From Romanomermis culicivorax (lineage: Eukaryota > Nematoda > Enoplea > Mermithida > Mermithidae), in NCBI GenBank assembly GCA_963922205.1, contig CAWUHX010000098.1:248001-312000 (forward strand): a stretch of 64,000 bases of DNA. Reading direction: 5' to 3'. The notes under the pieces were generated by a model, which saw nothing but the letters and a program-made list of their open reading frames with translations, was not told the origin of the DNA and made no database searches. The position numbers were made by a program, and so were the translations under genes. Each line of letters begins with the position of its first letter. The first letter of the stretch is position 1. Positions 12,701-22,411 of this stretch are shown here, one piece after another.

Positions 12701-12815
12701 AAGAGCAAGCATTGATTCTTTGCTCCAAGCGATAAAGAGCTTTTTTGCGTATTCTCGGCTCGCCGCTGGATAATTTTTGAGCCAATAAAACTTCAACCTC
12801 CGGTATATCGACCAT
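3473..12815 (-). CDS. RRP1: Ribosomal RNA processing protein 1 (RRP1/Nop52 family), seven exons
   Basis: Seven exons with consensus GT-AG junctions and matching phases join to 1179 nt (392 aa plus stop): 12815-12689, 12634-12555, 12369-12226, 9237-8975, 6259-6142, 5424-5251, 3745-3473. The first about 220 residues follow the Nop52 domain: a start rich in basic helices, then LKLWKGLYFCFWLQDKPLMQ, then LDQWRMDKYLM, then LGLKLHFVSIYLDEL, then an acidic-aromatic IF-rich helix. The C-terminal third is Lys/Arg-rich with nucleolar-type basic runs. The yeast/animal family acts in the nucleolus in 27S/32S pre-rRNA processing for the large ribosomal subunit. All tryptophans are TGG and there is no internal stop, unlike every other long frame here. 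Introns 1-2 are short (54 and 185 nt as measured); introns 3-6 are enlarged by transposons. Start chosen because the family domain begins right after it. Confidence 0.87.
4075..5198. mobile_element. Non-autonomous hAT-type transposon in RRP1 intron 6
   Basis: The element runs from CATAGTTTTTTTTTTT to AAAAAAAAAACCCTG and is flanked by perfect 8-bp target duplications TTCCTGAC (4067-4074 and 5199-5206), the hAT hallmark. Six or more copies of the octamer ACAAGCCA/TGGCTTGT sit in the first 100 and last 100 bp in both orientations, as expected for subterminal transposase-binding sites. No transposase is encoded. Within it a GGCGCTTGGCGCC palindrome lies near 4261-4275. Confidence 0.8.
5251..5424 (-). 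CDS. RRP1: RRP1 exon 6
   Basis: 58 codons with acceptor TTCTAG and donor GTAAAA. Encodes a basic helix region (GIKPKRRGLIYRLVKKYDLL) then an acidic end. If unspliced, the frame would stop 2 codons after the donor. Confidence 0.75.
5713..5890 (-). mobile_element. Poly-G/poly-C MITE copy 1 (RRP1 intron 5)
   Basis: Starts CATACATA, ends TTACATGTATG, with an internal C-rich half (CCCCGCCCAGACCTCGGGG type). Flanks are TTCCAGAT and TTCCAGTT, a near-perfect 8-bp target duplication. It is a shortened member of the family best seen at 9358-9799. Confidence 0.7.
6142..6259 (-). CDS. RRP1: RRP1 exon 5
   Basis: Acceptor TTCCAG, donor GTAAGT. Encodes DTHFNAVLDEIFKLILQYC, matching the VxxEIFxxLL helix that closes the Nop52 domain. 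One base completes the codon split by exon 4. Confidence 0.75.
6643..6837. mobile_element. Poly-G/poly-C MITE copy 2 (RRP1 intron 4)
   Basis: Termini ATACCTGTAA and TTACAGGTAT enclose a run of 13 G, a C-rich run, and AAAAATTTCGGATTTACCC. The flanks share GGTTCCT. This is the CCTGTAA subfamily, also seen at 17.2 and 27.9 kb. The long frames on both strands here are artefacts of the poly-G/poly-C sequence. Confidence 0.65.
6838..7826. other. Intron sequence with interspersed palindrome repeat
   Basis: Rest of RRP1 intron 4. The 215-codon plus-strand frame near 6731-7378 has no recognisable domain and is low-complexity Phe/Ser/Lys, so it is not called. 7480-7680 carries a copy of the dispersed repeat with the palindrome CGGCGCCAAGCGCCG. 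Confidence 0.4.
7827..8647 (+). mobile_element. PIF/Harbinger DNA transposon, deletion derivative
   Basis: 821 bp bounded by GACCCGTATTCACAATCGCG and its inverse ending CGATTGTGAATACGGGCC, with a 3-bp TTA target duplication (7824-7826, 8648-8650), as in PIF/Harbinger. A second, internal copy of each terminus lies at about 7921 and about 8530-8550, so the ends are doubled. The motif AACACGGTGTTA is repeated many times next to both ends. It encodes only the first exon of a HARBI1-like transposase. Confidence 0.82.
8006..8284 (+). pseudogene. PIF/Harbinger transposase N-terminal fragment
   Basis: About 90 codons containing RANPFEGYDDITFKSRY and later RNHAIPPALQ, the conserved start of HARBI1-type transposases just before the DDE nuclease. 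The frame is followed by a plausible donor (CAG|GTTAAT near 8266) but no nuclease domain remains before the right terminus, so the protein is not functional. No clear start codon is needed; the visible ATG/alternative start falls within the family region. Confidence 0.75.
8975..9237 (-). CDS. RRP1: RRP1 exon 4
   Basis: Acceptor TCCCAG, donor GTAATA. Encodes FYRRMFRQILRWLKN and later GLKLHFVSIYLDELDNMGAG, the strongest family match. It continues directly from exon 3 across a 3-kb intron filled with transposons. Confidence 0.88.
9358..9799 (+). mobile_element. Poly-G/poly-C MITE copy 3, longest copy (RRP1 intron 3)
   Basis: 442 bp from CATACATGTAACGGAGCTCC to CCAATTACATGTATG. Internal landmarks are GGTCTGGGGGGGGGG, AATTTTGGGGGGAGGGG, the palindrome GGCGCGAAGCGCC, and three copies of CCATATGGCTAGCCAT-type inverted motifs near 9680-9750. 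Six-base flanks ACTGAT repeat. No protein is encoded. Confidence 0.75.
10017..11865 (+). mobile_element. Degenerate hAT transposon (RRP1 intron 3)
   Basis: 1849 bp with perfect 8-bp target duplications AACCATTA (10009-10016, 11866-11873) and termini TAGTGATGGACCGATG / CATCGGTACATCACTA. Subterminal arrays of CATCGGCC/GGCCGATG are very dense (10030-10115 and 11786-11855). The interior keeps scraps of a ZBED-type hAT transposase: LVNLLKSFDETVKIYES near 10385-10440, RLHALASLLDPGFKKDG near 10665-10720, and an acidic frame at 11486-11671 in the region before the dimerisation domain. No usable frame remains. Confidence 0.85.
12226..12369 (-). CDS. RRP1: RRP1 exon 3
   Basis: 144 nt, 48 complete codons, acceptor CATTAG, donor GTTGGT. 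Encodes LLFIEGFYEEIGNSWFTLDQ followed by WRMDKYLM, the conserved centre of Nop52. Confidence 0.85.
12555..12634 (-). CDS. RRP1: RRP1 exon 2
   Basis: Acceptor TTTTAG, donor GTGGGT. Encodes the family's signature tryptophan-rich stretch (DFLKLWKGLYFCFWLQDKP). Phase fits exon 1 exactly. Confidence 0.85.
12689..12815 (-). CDS. RRP1: RRP1 exon 1
   Basis: Begins ATG (MVDIPEVEVLLAQKL) and ends one base into a codon before a GTAAAA donor. It carries the first charged helix of the Nop52 domain. Confidence 0.8.
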
Positions 12816-12840
12816 GTCAGTCAACTGAAAAAAAGTTCAA
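12816..12840 (-). promoter_or_regulatory. 3' splice site just upstream of the RRP1 start codon
   Basis: On the minus strand a long T tract followed by CAG (bases 12825-12827) ends 9 nt before the ATG. It is a strong acceptor and could be the end of a 5'UTR intron or a spliced-leader trans-splice site. Confidence 0.5.
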
Positions 12841-14620
12841 ATTTTTGGTGGTATATTATTGGGCCTGACAAATGGAATAATTTGGAAAATGTCTTTGCAT
12901 ATTTGAACTATAGCATAAATAAGAAAAGCAACTAACCTAAATTGTAGTTTGAAAAAATTTAGATCAGTAAAAAACTTAAATCCTAATTATTTTTGCAAAC
13001 AATTAATATCAGTAATAGATGAAATAATAACATTATAGAGGCATTAAAACAATTAAATATCAATTGAGTAAAGCCTAAGGGTAGATTTTCTCAGGGTCAC
13101 GCTCGGTATAAAATAATTATGCCTAAAACCGGAGTGAGGCGCCGGGAAATCTCCTGATTTTTCGACCTCCTAAAATGCACCAGAGTACACCTTTTCGGCT
13201 TTGAAGGCAGAATTTTATTCCACAATTATGGAAACTAGAAAGAGCTCAGAATTTATTTCCACATCATAGTGCAAACGTTGGAAAACATTACTGATCCACG
13301 CCAGAGATGTGGTCGAATAGTCAATTTTCTTGAATTTCAGGCATTTTAGGGGCTGGAAACGCAAATTTTTTTTGGCACTTCGCACCGGAACTATGAGCAT
13401 ACATGCACGTGGGGGAGGGGGGTTTGGGGGTTTTGACCCCTGGCAGATTTGACTACCCCAACAATGATCGAAAAGATGACGAAGGAAAATGAGCAAGAGA
13501 GGAGAGAAAGTCGTCATAAAAAAACGAATGATGCTGTAATTTAACAACTGTTTAACAAAGCATACTTGTCCAAAGTTCAGAAAAGTAGTTTTGGTCTTCA
13601 ATCTTTTTTTGGTCAATTAGGAACCGTAGTTTTGGTCTTCAATCTGCTTTGCGTTTTTCTTCTTCACCAAAATACGGGCGTCCGCCATCCTCAGGAATAT
13701 AAATGAAGCAAAAAAAGAGAAATGGTGTTTTATTGTGGGCGTTCTGCCACTTAGCATTCAAGCCACTGTACAATTTTAGTGAAATTAAACTGACAGTGCA
13801 TGCATCAATGTAGTGTTTTCATTTATGTCTTGATTTATCCACCACTCATTTGTTTGTATTTATCCGTTTTTATTTTGAATTGATAACTTTCCCAAAAGCA
13901 ATCAAAATGTACATTTTTTTAAATTCTACTATTACCGTATTACTTGAACTGACATGTTCACACTTTACATGATAAATAATAACTAAAACAGTATTGGTGC
14001 CTGAAGTTACAGAAAACTTTCATAAACAAAGACTGTATCGGTCTCAGTTGCTGAAATGTGCTAATGACCAAATCGAGACACACATCAGAAATTAAGTACA
14101 CGCTAATCGCTATTGTTTATACACATGAACATGATCGAACATCAATCTTTAAGTATATTTATTCGGAATATTTGGGTTGAAAACTAGAGAGAAAAATGAT
14201 TTTTTTACATTTAAAAATAGACCACATCTCAGTATGCTTCGAATTTTAATGCACACCTATAATCGTCTTTTTGATGAAACCTAAAAATAACTTTCGGTAT
14301 GGTTCTCAAAAAGAACCACAAGCATAACGAACTATAAGATATTTTGTCAAAATACTCTTCACTTGGATTGCCATTTGCCTGAACACAGCTTGCTCAATGT
14401 TCACCTTTCCCAAGTAGGAAACCAAAAAAAATTTAAAAAGAAAACAAAAGTCACACAAAAACTGCACAGATTCCTTCTATCTGAAAATTGATGGTCAGAA
14501 TCTTTCCGATTTGATGACATTATAGTATGCATCTTGAAACGCGTCTAAACTAAAACCTACAAAGCAAGTCTAAACTAAAACCTACTTATACACAATTCCC
14601 AAATTAAATTATATTATATT
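12841..14620. other. Non-coding interval upstream of RRP1
   Basis: No gene recognised. It should hold the RRP1 promoter. 13090-13210 carries a copy of the dispersed repeat (GAGGCGCCGGG, AAATGCACCAGAG). 13390-13450 is a fragment with the CATACATGCA terminus and G/C runs of the poly-G MITE family. The phrase AGTTTTGGTCTTCAATC is repeated at 13590 and 13628. Confidence 0.4.
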
Positions 14621-14624
14621 TACA

Positions 14625-15853
14625 GATTAATCTTTCCCCAGGGTAGTGTCCTGGGACCTAGTCTTTTTTTGATCTGATTTGTGTAAACTGAATCTTAATA
14701 GTGAATAGGTTCTATTTGCAGACGATCTCAAAATTTTTAATCAACCAGTCAACTCAGTTATTTTACAATCTGACCTAAACAAAATTGACCTTTGGTCCAA
14801 AGAAAATAGATTGAGTATAGCATTCAATAAATGTAATGTTCTGCAACTTGGTAAAAACAATCCGTGTATAAATTACTATCTTGATGACAACACAAGTTAC
14901 AGATCTAGGTGTTATAATTACTGGTACATTATCTAATTCTGCTCACTGTACCTATACATATTTTCCGGAAAGGCTCTTTCACTGCAAACTTGATACTTTG
15001 TACTTTCTCCAGTAGAAAAAAATGTACTTACAAGGGCTTTCATCACTTATGTTAGACTTATATTAGAATATGCCACAATAGTTTGGAATCCTAATCTCAA
15101 GCGAGATATCAAAAGAGTTCAGAAAGTTCAGCGGAGATTCACTATGAGAATACGACACTAAATTATCTTATGATGAACGTTTGAACCACCTGGGTTTAGA
15201 GCAGACATGCACAGCAAGAATTTTCCAGGGGGGAGGGTCCATGGACTTTTTTCCCTGGGGGTGGTGGGGGGGGGGGTAAGTGAGCAAAAAACAAAAAAAA
15301 TTCTGCAAGCCTGTTTTTCATACAGAATATGCCCAAAAATCATGAAAAAAACTGTCTTGGAAAAAGTTCAGGGGGGGGGTGTTTGACGATTTTCTTGGCC
15401 AGAGTCTCAGGTATGGGGGTTTACCCCACCTACCCCCTATGTGCATGTATGGTTTAGTGCGATTAGACTTACGACGGCTTCGTTTTGATCTTACTATGGT
15501 TTATAGTATTGTCCATTTGAATGTTTTGCCAATTGATAACTTTTTCTCCATTGTTCATAATTCTAATGGTGTCAATAACTCGTTAAAACTAATGTATTGT
15601 AAATTTCGCCATGATTTATTGAAATATATGAATATTGTAGTCGAGTGATCCGGGCTTGGAATTCCCTTGATGAAAGTACTGTAAATCCTATTAGTGCAAA
15701 AAAATTTTCTGATAGACTTAAAAGGGTAAATCTGATACCCTTCTTAGAGATGTAACTTAATTCGCTAATTTCTTTAGCTGTTATGCCTTTCACATATATT
15801 TATTCCTTATATTTACTGTGTATTATTTTCGACCCAATAAATTATTATTATTA
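14625..15853 (+). mobile_element. LINE (non-LTR retrotransposon) 3' fragment
   Basis: Broken frames give the end of a LINE reverse transcriptase: QGSVLGPSLF near 14638-14670, FADDLKIF near 14716-14740, then FNKCNVLQLGK, AFITYVRLILEYATIVWNP near 15035-15090 and VQKVQRRFT, and after an inserted MITE LRRLRFDLTMVYSIVH near 15471-15520. The element ends with CCCAATAAATTATTATTATTA, an ATT microsatellite tail. The pattern is that of the CR1/Jockey-like branch; exact clade not assigned. 5'-truncated and full of stops. Confidence 0.82.
15202..15451. mobile_element. Poly-G/poly-C MITE copy 4 inserted in the LINE
   Basis: Termini CAGACATGCAC and GTGCATGTATG, 8-bp duplications GTTTAGAG (15194-15201) and GTTTAGTG (15452-15459). 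Removing it rejoins the LINE frame, which fixes its limits independently. Interior shows GGTGGTGGGGGGGGGG and GGGGGGGGTG. Confidence 0.8.
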
Positions 15854-17170
15854 CATACTTTTCATCAAACATAGCATTCAGCAACTAATCCAAGCAAACA
15901 GAAACTATAAGTAAAAAAGTCGTCTTTACTGCAAAAATGATTTTCTTTTTATTCAGTAAATCATGAAAAATTTTGAGAAATTCCCCCTTCTTTTGAATAT
16001 ATGGGTATGACTACAAGAAAACCAACTAAACTCACTCTGCCCGACTAAAAATTCATTGAATATGAATCCACTGAAAAATAAAACCTTCTGTCTAGGAAAT
16101 AAAAGCGGTAAAGGTTCATTTTCCAGCGTTCTAAAATATCAATATGCCAGAAAAATTTTGGCACTAGGCCCAGAACAAGTTACTCATACCAATATATCCA
16201 TTTTCTCTTCAAAACTAAGAAAATTTGATTTCAAAAGCCTGAAACTGATGCGAATCGAATGAAATAAGAAGAAAGCAGCTTTTGGTGTTTTTTCCGATAA
16301 GCTAATTTATTGACTTTAGAGTGAACAACCAAAATTTATCTGTACAACCAAAATTTTTCCCCAAGTTGCACCTTGGAGTGTGGCTTTTGCAGAAATGAAG
16401 CCCTGCAGTTCAAATTATACCTTTATGTCAGATTGTCAGCTATTCATTCAGATTTTATCAAAGTTTACTGTTTGAGGTATTACTGCAGCTGGTGCACACT
16501 ACCCTATAGCATTATAATGATAAGTATATATAGACCTACAGTATATTTCTCAAAATTATTGATTACTGCAATAATTTAACCCTAAGATAAAGCCCAGACC
16601 TAAGCCTAAGGTTAAGCCGATGCCTATGCTTTGGCTCAGGCTTGGATTATTACGGTGCTTAATCAATAATTTTGACAAACATACTGTATATATTTACTTG
16701 GCATTATAACGCTATAAGGTATGTACTGTGCATCAGCTACAGTATCAATATAAGGGTATAAAGGCTATGCTGTTGAATTATTCTCTTGCTCATGTAAACT
16801 CACTTAAATATCATCTACAAACAGGTCAAAGTTCGAGTCTTTTTGCAAAAAATGTCAGTTTATTGACTGAATAAGATGCAAGTTATTGAGAAACGTTCAA
16901 AAATCACATTAGAAATGATTTTGAGCATTTTTTAAGCAAGAAAACTGAAAAAATTGATTTTTCCTCATGAGGAAAGTTTTTTGGGGTTTTCCCTCAAATG
17001 GGGTAGAAAGTTTTGAGCAAAAAAGTACTGATTCATAGTCGAAAATTGAATCAATTTGAACTTCCTAAATGATTTTAGAGTTATTTTAAATTTTCTTAGC
17101 ATTTCATTTCTTTCTGAATCATCATGAACTATTGCCTCGCACCATTTTTTTCTTATTTCACTAACATGGT
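15854..17170. other. Non-coding interval
   Basis: No gene recognised. 16100-16180 and 16290-16390 contain pieces (CCAGCGTTCTAAAATATC, CAACCAAAATTTTTCCCC) that recur at 20.7-22.0 kb. 16576-16640 is a degenerate CCTAAG/TTAGGC-like run. Confidence 0.35.
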
Positions 17171-17172
17171 AG

Positions 17173-17429
17173 GATACCTGGTCCAACCAGTGGGGGGAGG
17201 GTAAACCCAAAATTTTGGGGATGGGGTCTCAACATTTCCAAAGTTTTGTGGAGGGGGTCGAAAAATCCCCAAAAAAGTCGAAAAAATTTCAAACATTTTA
17301 GCAAAAAAGGCCAAAAAAGCCTTTTTTTTCTCATTTCCAATTTTTCTGAGTTTGGGGAGGGGTTGGATATAGGGTTGACCAAGTTAGGGGTGGGGGTCCC
17401 CCTCCAACCTCTCCCCAATTACAGGTATG
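17173..17429. mobile_element. Poly-G/poly-C MITE copy 5
   Basis: From ATACCTGGTCCAACCAGTGG to CCAATTACAGGTATG, with GGGGGAGGGTAAACCC and AAATTTTGGGG inside. It closely matches the copy at 27.85-28.09 kb. The target duplication is not clear. Confidence 0.6.
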
Positions 17430-17957
17430 CATAGTGTATTATGATCTGACCATACAGGATGACATCCATTGATCCATATCATCATCAAAGTTTTATAAAA
17501 TATGATTGATTTTGAGTTTATTGTTACAGTAAGCTTTTTAATTTTCTTAGCTCGAAATTTCAAAATATAAATGAGACAACAATAATGGAATTTTATACAG
17601 ATCAATTGAGCTTGATCGAAACCCTATATGTTTAATAATTTCGATGATTGCATAAGCTGTGAGTTAACAGAGAGCAGAGCTTTTGAGTGGACATCGCTAC
17701 TAAGTAGAAGAAAATCAATCAATAGGCATAAATCAATCGATAGGCTATGTATCCATCATGCAAGCGAGACTAATATGTATAATAAGAACCATTTGCTTTA
17801 GTTATGGCTTGCAGACAGGTTTGAAAAACAAAACTTTGGAAACATCTGAAATGTTTATGAGTGACTTTCAACTGCAGTTTGTATGTAAACCTAACAATTT
17901 AAAACCCTCTCGTCAATAACGGTATATACTTAAAGTTGTGTCATGTCAGCTTTCCTG

Positions 17958-17980
17958 TGCTATATATATATATATATATA
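17958..17980. repeat. (TA)n microsatellite, left part
   Basis: Alternating TA, continued at 18418-18447 on the other side of a MITE that inserted into it. Confidence 0.9.
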
Positions 17981-18414
17981 CAGGGCCGTATCCAGGAATT
18001 TTCGATAGGGGGGGCGACTTCAAAAATATAGACAATTTTGAAGTGTCAAGAAAATATAGCGTAGTGTATGACTTTTCAGGTGTCTGCGGTTCGGCTTCAC
18101 GTGTTATGGGCTCGGCTATAGGTGCTGCTATCGATTCATTTCGAGCCGTTCGTTTTGATGATTGAAAACCAAACTGTTCTAAGCTACGTTTCATTATAAT
18201 TTATAGTTGATATTTTTAAAATGCTACTCTGAAAAAATAATTTAATTTAAAGTTTTAGAATGAAAATTCAAGGATATTTGAATAGGTAATATGAACGTCA
18301 GTGTCACTAGTTTCCACCAACTGCTATTTATTACAACAAGGGCTGGAAAAAAATTTTTCGTTACAACGACAGGGGGGGCTACCGCCCCCCCCCGCCCCCC
18401 CTCTGAATACGGCC

Positions 18415-18417
<3 letters not shown>
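17981..18417. mobile_element. MITE with CAGGGCCGTAT inverted termini
   Basis: 437 bp from CAGGGCCGTATCCAGG to GAATACGGCCCTG, inserted in a TA microsatellite, so both flanks read TATATATA and the target duplication length cannot be told. Near the right end is a C/G-rich foldback (GGGGGGGCT, then CCGCCCCCCCCC). Small frames inside are not genes. Confidence 0.75.

Positions 18418-18447
<30 letters not shown>
18418..18447. repeat. (TA)n microsatellite, right part
   Basis: Continuation of the TA run at 17958-17980 after the inserted MITE. Confidence 0.9.
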
Positions 18448-18449
<2 letters not shown>

Positions 18450-19735
18450 GTGATGCATTGACACAATTCTGTGTGGTTGATTTCTTATGAGTTTTGATTA
18501 TGTGTACATTACATAATATTGTATATTTTCCTTCATTTCATTTTTCTTGAATTTCCCCTTTACATATCGCATGCTCTCTTCTATTTTTACTTCTCTTATA
18601 TTCTTCGCTCATCGTTTATTTCTTATGTACCCGCTATTACTGTATTTCAATTGTTATAATAGCAGAGATCCCCAAGGTCGAAAATTTAGGTAGGGGTAAA
18701 ATCTTACATTTTAAGGGTAGTACTTCAAATATGCCCTGACCTTTTTTTTGCTCTCATCGGGCACAACATACGTTTGGAAAAATTGTTTCAGCCAGCATCT
18801 TCAGCAGTATGGGCTTATCCCATCACTGATTAGGCTTGGAACAGTGCTTCCAATTGAGAGTCCTGATGCTGAATGTAGCTTTATTATTATTAATCCCATT
18901 ACGCTATGAACTACGAGTTTGAAACCAAGTACCACTCCTGATACACATCAACAGACCTCACATGTCTCAACTCATAGCAGGAAAGTATGCCACAGCTTGG
19001 GTAACCATATGCGCACAGAAGACCCAACGCAGAAGCGGGGAAAAGGAAAGGAGAGCATGAAGAGGCAGAATTTTAAGAACATAATGTTTTTCTTCCCAAG
19101 GGGCGATTTTTTGATTAATCACATATACATAATGCATTATTTCATCTCCCAATTATATTTATAATGATTTCCTACAAGTAGTATATATTAATGTGCTGAT
19201 ATCCTTTCCTAAAAATCGCTATATGGCACAGAATTTGCATACTTTCCCATTATCATTTGCTCAGTAAAGGTGTCAAAAAGAGCAGTGAGTAGAATCACAC
19301 ATTCTGCAATTTTTCTCGAATTAGTATAACCTACTGGGGAGAGGATGAAGTCTACCAAAATTTTTTGCTATAGTGAGCTGTTTTTATGGGGGTAGTGAAT
19401 GAATTTCTAAATCTAAGAGGGGGGTTATACCCCCCCATGGGGTGCTCTGTATAATAGGGATTTCCTATGGCATAAAGTAATGACACTTTCGATAAACTTA
19501 AGTGATACTTCTAACTGCCATTTCAAGACTCCCTAACTAGTCTAAGATGATAGAGGGAGCTTCCAGCAGTTTTTTACATAGTTATTTCGATGTACCAAAC
19601 ATTCTAAAGAATTAAACCAGAAAAAACCACTAAAAACCATAGAAAAACCAATAAAAACCAAACAACCAAAAAGTCGAAATTTCAAAAGTTTGGTTTTTGC
19701 CAACCCTGTCAATTTTATTTAGTTCTTGGTCAGGC
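18448..19735. other. Non-coding interval
   Basis: No gene recognised. 19415-19445 has a GGGGGGTTATACCCCCCC foldback. 19611-19690 is A-rich with repeated AACCA/AAAACCA units. Confidence 0.35.
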
Positions 19736-20880
19736 CCAGAGTGCCGGAAAATTCCTTTGGATTTTCACTTTCTAAAACGCTGGAAAATGAACCTTCACAA
19801 CCTTGAGAAATAAATTAAAATCAAACTGATGGAGTGTATTTGGTATCAAATTCTGTCGCGTAGCGCCGGAAAAATTTTTGGGTTTTTATATTTTGAAACG
19901 CTGGAAAATAGGTCTCTACAACAGATGTTCGTGAACAGAAGCTTTAAAATCTCAAAATTGTAAGGCGCTTCGAGCCGGTCAGGGGTATAATAATCATACA
20001 TGTAATTGGGGGGGGAAGTGCTATGGGAACACCCCCCAGAAATTCTTGACCATATGGCTAGCCATTAGGCGACCGCCCCCCCAGGATTTTCCAATCCAAT
20101 GGCTAGCCATATGGTAGCCCTAGAGACCCCCATAATTTTGGTTGGAAAAATACTGAAAAATGTCAATTTTTGAAAAAAATTGTAAAAAATGTGAATTCTC
20201 TTGCCACTTCGCACTGGTATTTTATCATTTTGTAGACAAAAATTACTACTTTTTAAACCCTTTTTCGGACATTTTTCATGACAAAAATCGAATTTTTTTT
20301 CCTTCAGGACCCCTCCCCCAAAATTTTGGGAATTACTGACCCCCCGCCCCAAAAAGTGCTCCAACCCCCCCAGACCTCGGAGCTCCGTTACATGTATGAT
20401 AATAAACATAATTTTCTACCAGGTGCAACTGTTAGCATATCTACTTCCACTTACTAATTAATTATCAAAAGTTTCTATCAATCAAGTCAGCTCATCTCAT
20501 TTTATAATCGTTAACAGTCAGTATTTCGCTGAAAAAACCATTTTTCATCAATTCTCTCAATTTTTTCTCCATGCTTGGAATTTTTCCAACATTTTTAAAA
20601 TGAACTTTTGGGTTTATTGCAAATGGAAATTGAAGACATCATTCAATACTGTGATTTTAGAACTTCTATTCACGAAAATCCACTGAAGAGATCTATTTTC
20701 CAGCGTTTTAGAATATAAAAACTGGAAATTTTTTTCGGCGCTGCGCGCCGGAATCGGCAACAAATTATACTTCATCAGTCGGATTTTTATTTATTTCCCA
20801 ACGTTGTGAAGGTTCAATTTCGAGCGTTTTAGAAAGTGAAAATCCAAAAATTTTCGATAATCCTAATTGGAACCACAGAC
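19736..20880. repeat. Foldback structure with about 230-bp inverted arms
   Basis: The arm at 19736-19985 is the reverse complement of 20625-20880 at roughly 80 percent identity by eye, including TTTCACTTTCTAAAACGCT, CCTTCACAAC, and GCGCCGGAAAAA. The centre holds a poly-G MITE (19995-20398) and 100 bp (20405-20520) that reappears, split, at 22020-22073 and 28088-28140. Confidence 0.65.
19995..20398 (-). mobile_element. Poly-G/poly-C MITE copy 6
   Basis: CATACATGTAATTGGGG to GGAGCTCCGTTACATGTATG, the inverse of copy 3 and about 400 bp, including the same CCATATGGCTAGCCAT motifs. Flanks ATAATAAT / ATAATAAA give an 8-bp duplication with one change. Confidence 0.78.
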
Positions 20881-22065
20881 ATATTAATAAAGGATATATT
20901 CATGACAACTCTGTCGTTGAAATGTTTTCTCTGCTCTTGTAGAACACCAATATATTCTTCATTAACTCATTTTGATTAACATGATCAGAATTTTCTCAAT
21001 TTTTTCTTAATTTTTGCAGGTTTTTGAATCCAAAAGCATCGAAATTCCTGGGTATGCTCCTAAAATACATAAAAAAGCATTTGTAGGCACATTACAAACG
21101 TTTTTAAAATTTTTGAAAATTTTTGGAAAATGAGGAAAAAATTTCGTGGAAAAATCTTCGAGGAAAAAAATGGTGGGTTGCAAACGTTTAAAAAATTCCA
21201 AGCATCGAGAGAAAAAATTGAGAACATTGATGAAAAATCTCAATTTTATGCGGTATAATTGACTGCTGCAGGGTTTTTTTGCACACAGCAACCAAATTTT
21301 GGGCTGTGCAACCAATTTTTTCTGCCAAGTTGCACAGTGCAACTTGAGGCCTGACTGCTTTTTTGATTAGGTTATAGGGTTTTATGTCCGGAGATGCATT
21401 TTTATGCGTTCTAAAATGCAAAAAAGTAAAAATTTTCTGGCGCTACGCGCCGGGTTTCAATTCATTTATAATTTTTTATAATATTCTAGCGTGCCGTTAG
21501 AAAAGGTCATTCTAGTTAGTGCTTATAGCTTCTAGTTATTACCATGTTATGGATAAATGTTTAATTCTGTATTGTTTTTTGACGAATCTCATGAAAACTT
21601 ACATTTTTCTCGGTCATTTTCTCAAATTTTTTTGCGATCTTCATGAAAACTTTGACCTTCATGTGATTAAAACATTTTGAGTGTGAGACTATGCTAGAAA
21701 TTTTTGATCCAATTTCTTTGTCGCTAGTTGCTAGTTTTTGAATTGTAGTTTGTTCGACTGAAAATTCATTTAATTCACTGAGAAATCAAACCGTCTGTCT
21801 ACTGGGAATAAAAGGTTAAATTGTGAAAAGATTCATTTTCTAGCATTCTAGAATATTGAAATCCTGAAAAAAGTTTGCGATGGTTTTTCCGATAAATTTA
21901 AGCAAATTTATTGATTTAAAAGTGAGCAATCAAAAATTTATCTGTGCAACCAAATTTTTTTCCCCAATTGCACATTGCAACCTGGCTTGTTCAAAAAAAA
22001 CCTGATTGACTGCTAGCAATTAGAATATAAAACGAGTTAATTTGATTGATAGAAACTGTTGAGCA
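20881..22065. other. Non-coding repeat-rich interval
   Basis: No gene recognised. Holds further pieces of the dispersed family: GGCGCTACGCGCCGG near 21440, and the segment GTGCAACCAA-TTTTT-TTGCAC at 21290-21345 and 21935-21985. Confidence 0.4.
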
Positions 22066-22411
22066 TTAATTAGCATAAGGTAAAGTGGGGTAACTTTGGT
22101 CAAAATTGAGTCAATTCGACTTCTCCAACATATAGCTTGTTATACATGGGGAATTCGTAAAAATGTTTGATTGAACCCATATGTCAAAAATGTCAGACAA
22201 ATCGATTAAACACATCATTTCATAAGTAGCATGCAGATTTAACCTACCATCGATCGTTGAAAAGAGCTCACTTTTTGACCAATGTTACCCACCATGGTGG
22301 TCAACTTTGGTCGCCATTATAATTTCTGTTCAGGTTACTTTTTGGACAAGTAAAATCATTATATCTCACCACAGATAGAACGTAACAAAACAAATTTTGG
22401 ATATGAGGTAA

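Noticed and set aside
17938..18194. Frames inside the CAGGGCCGTAT MITE
   Set aside because: They include TA-microsatellite-coded Tyr-Ile runs and the terminal repeats; no protein family.
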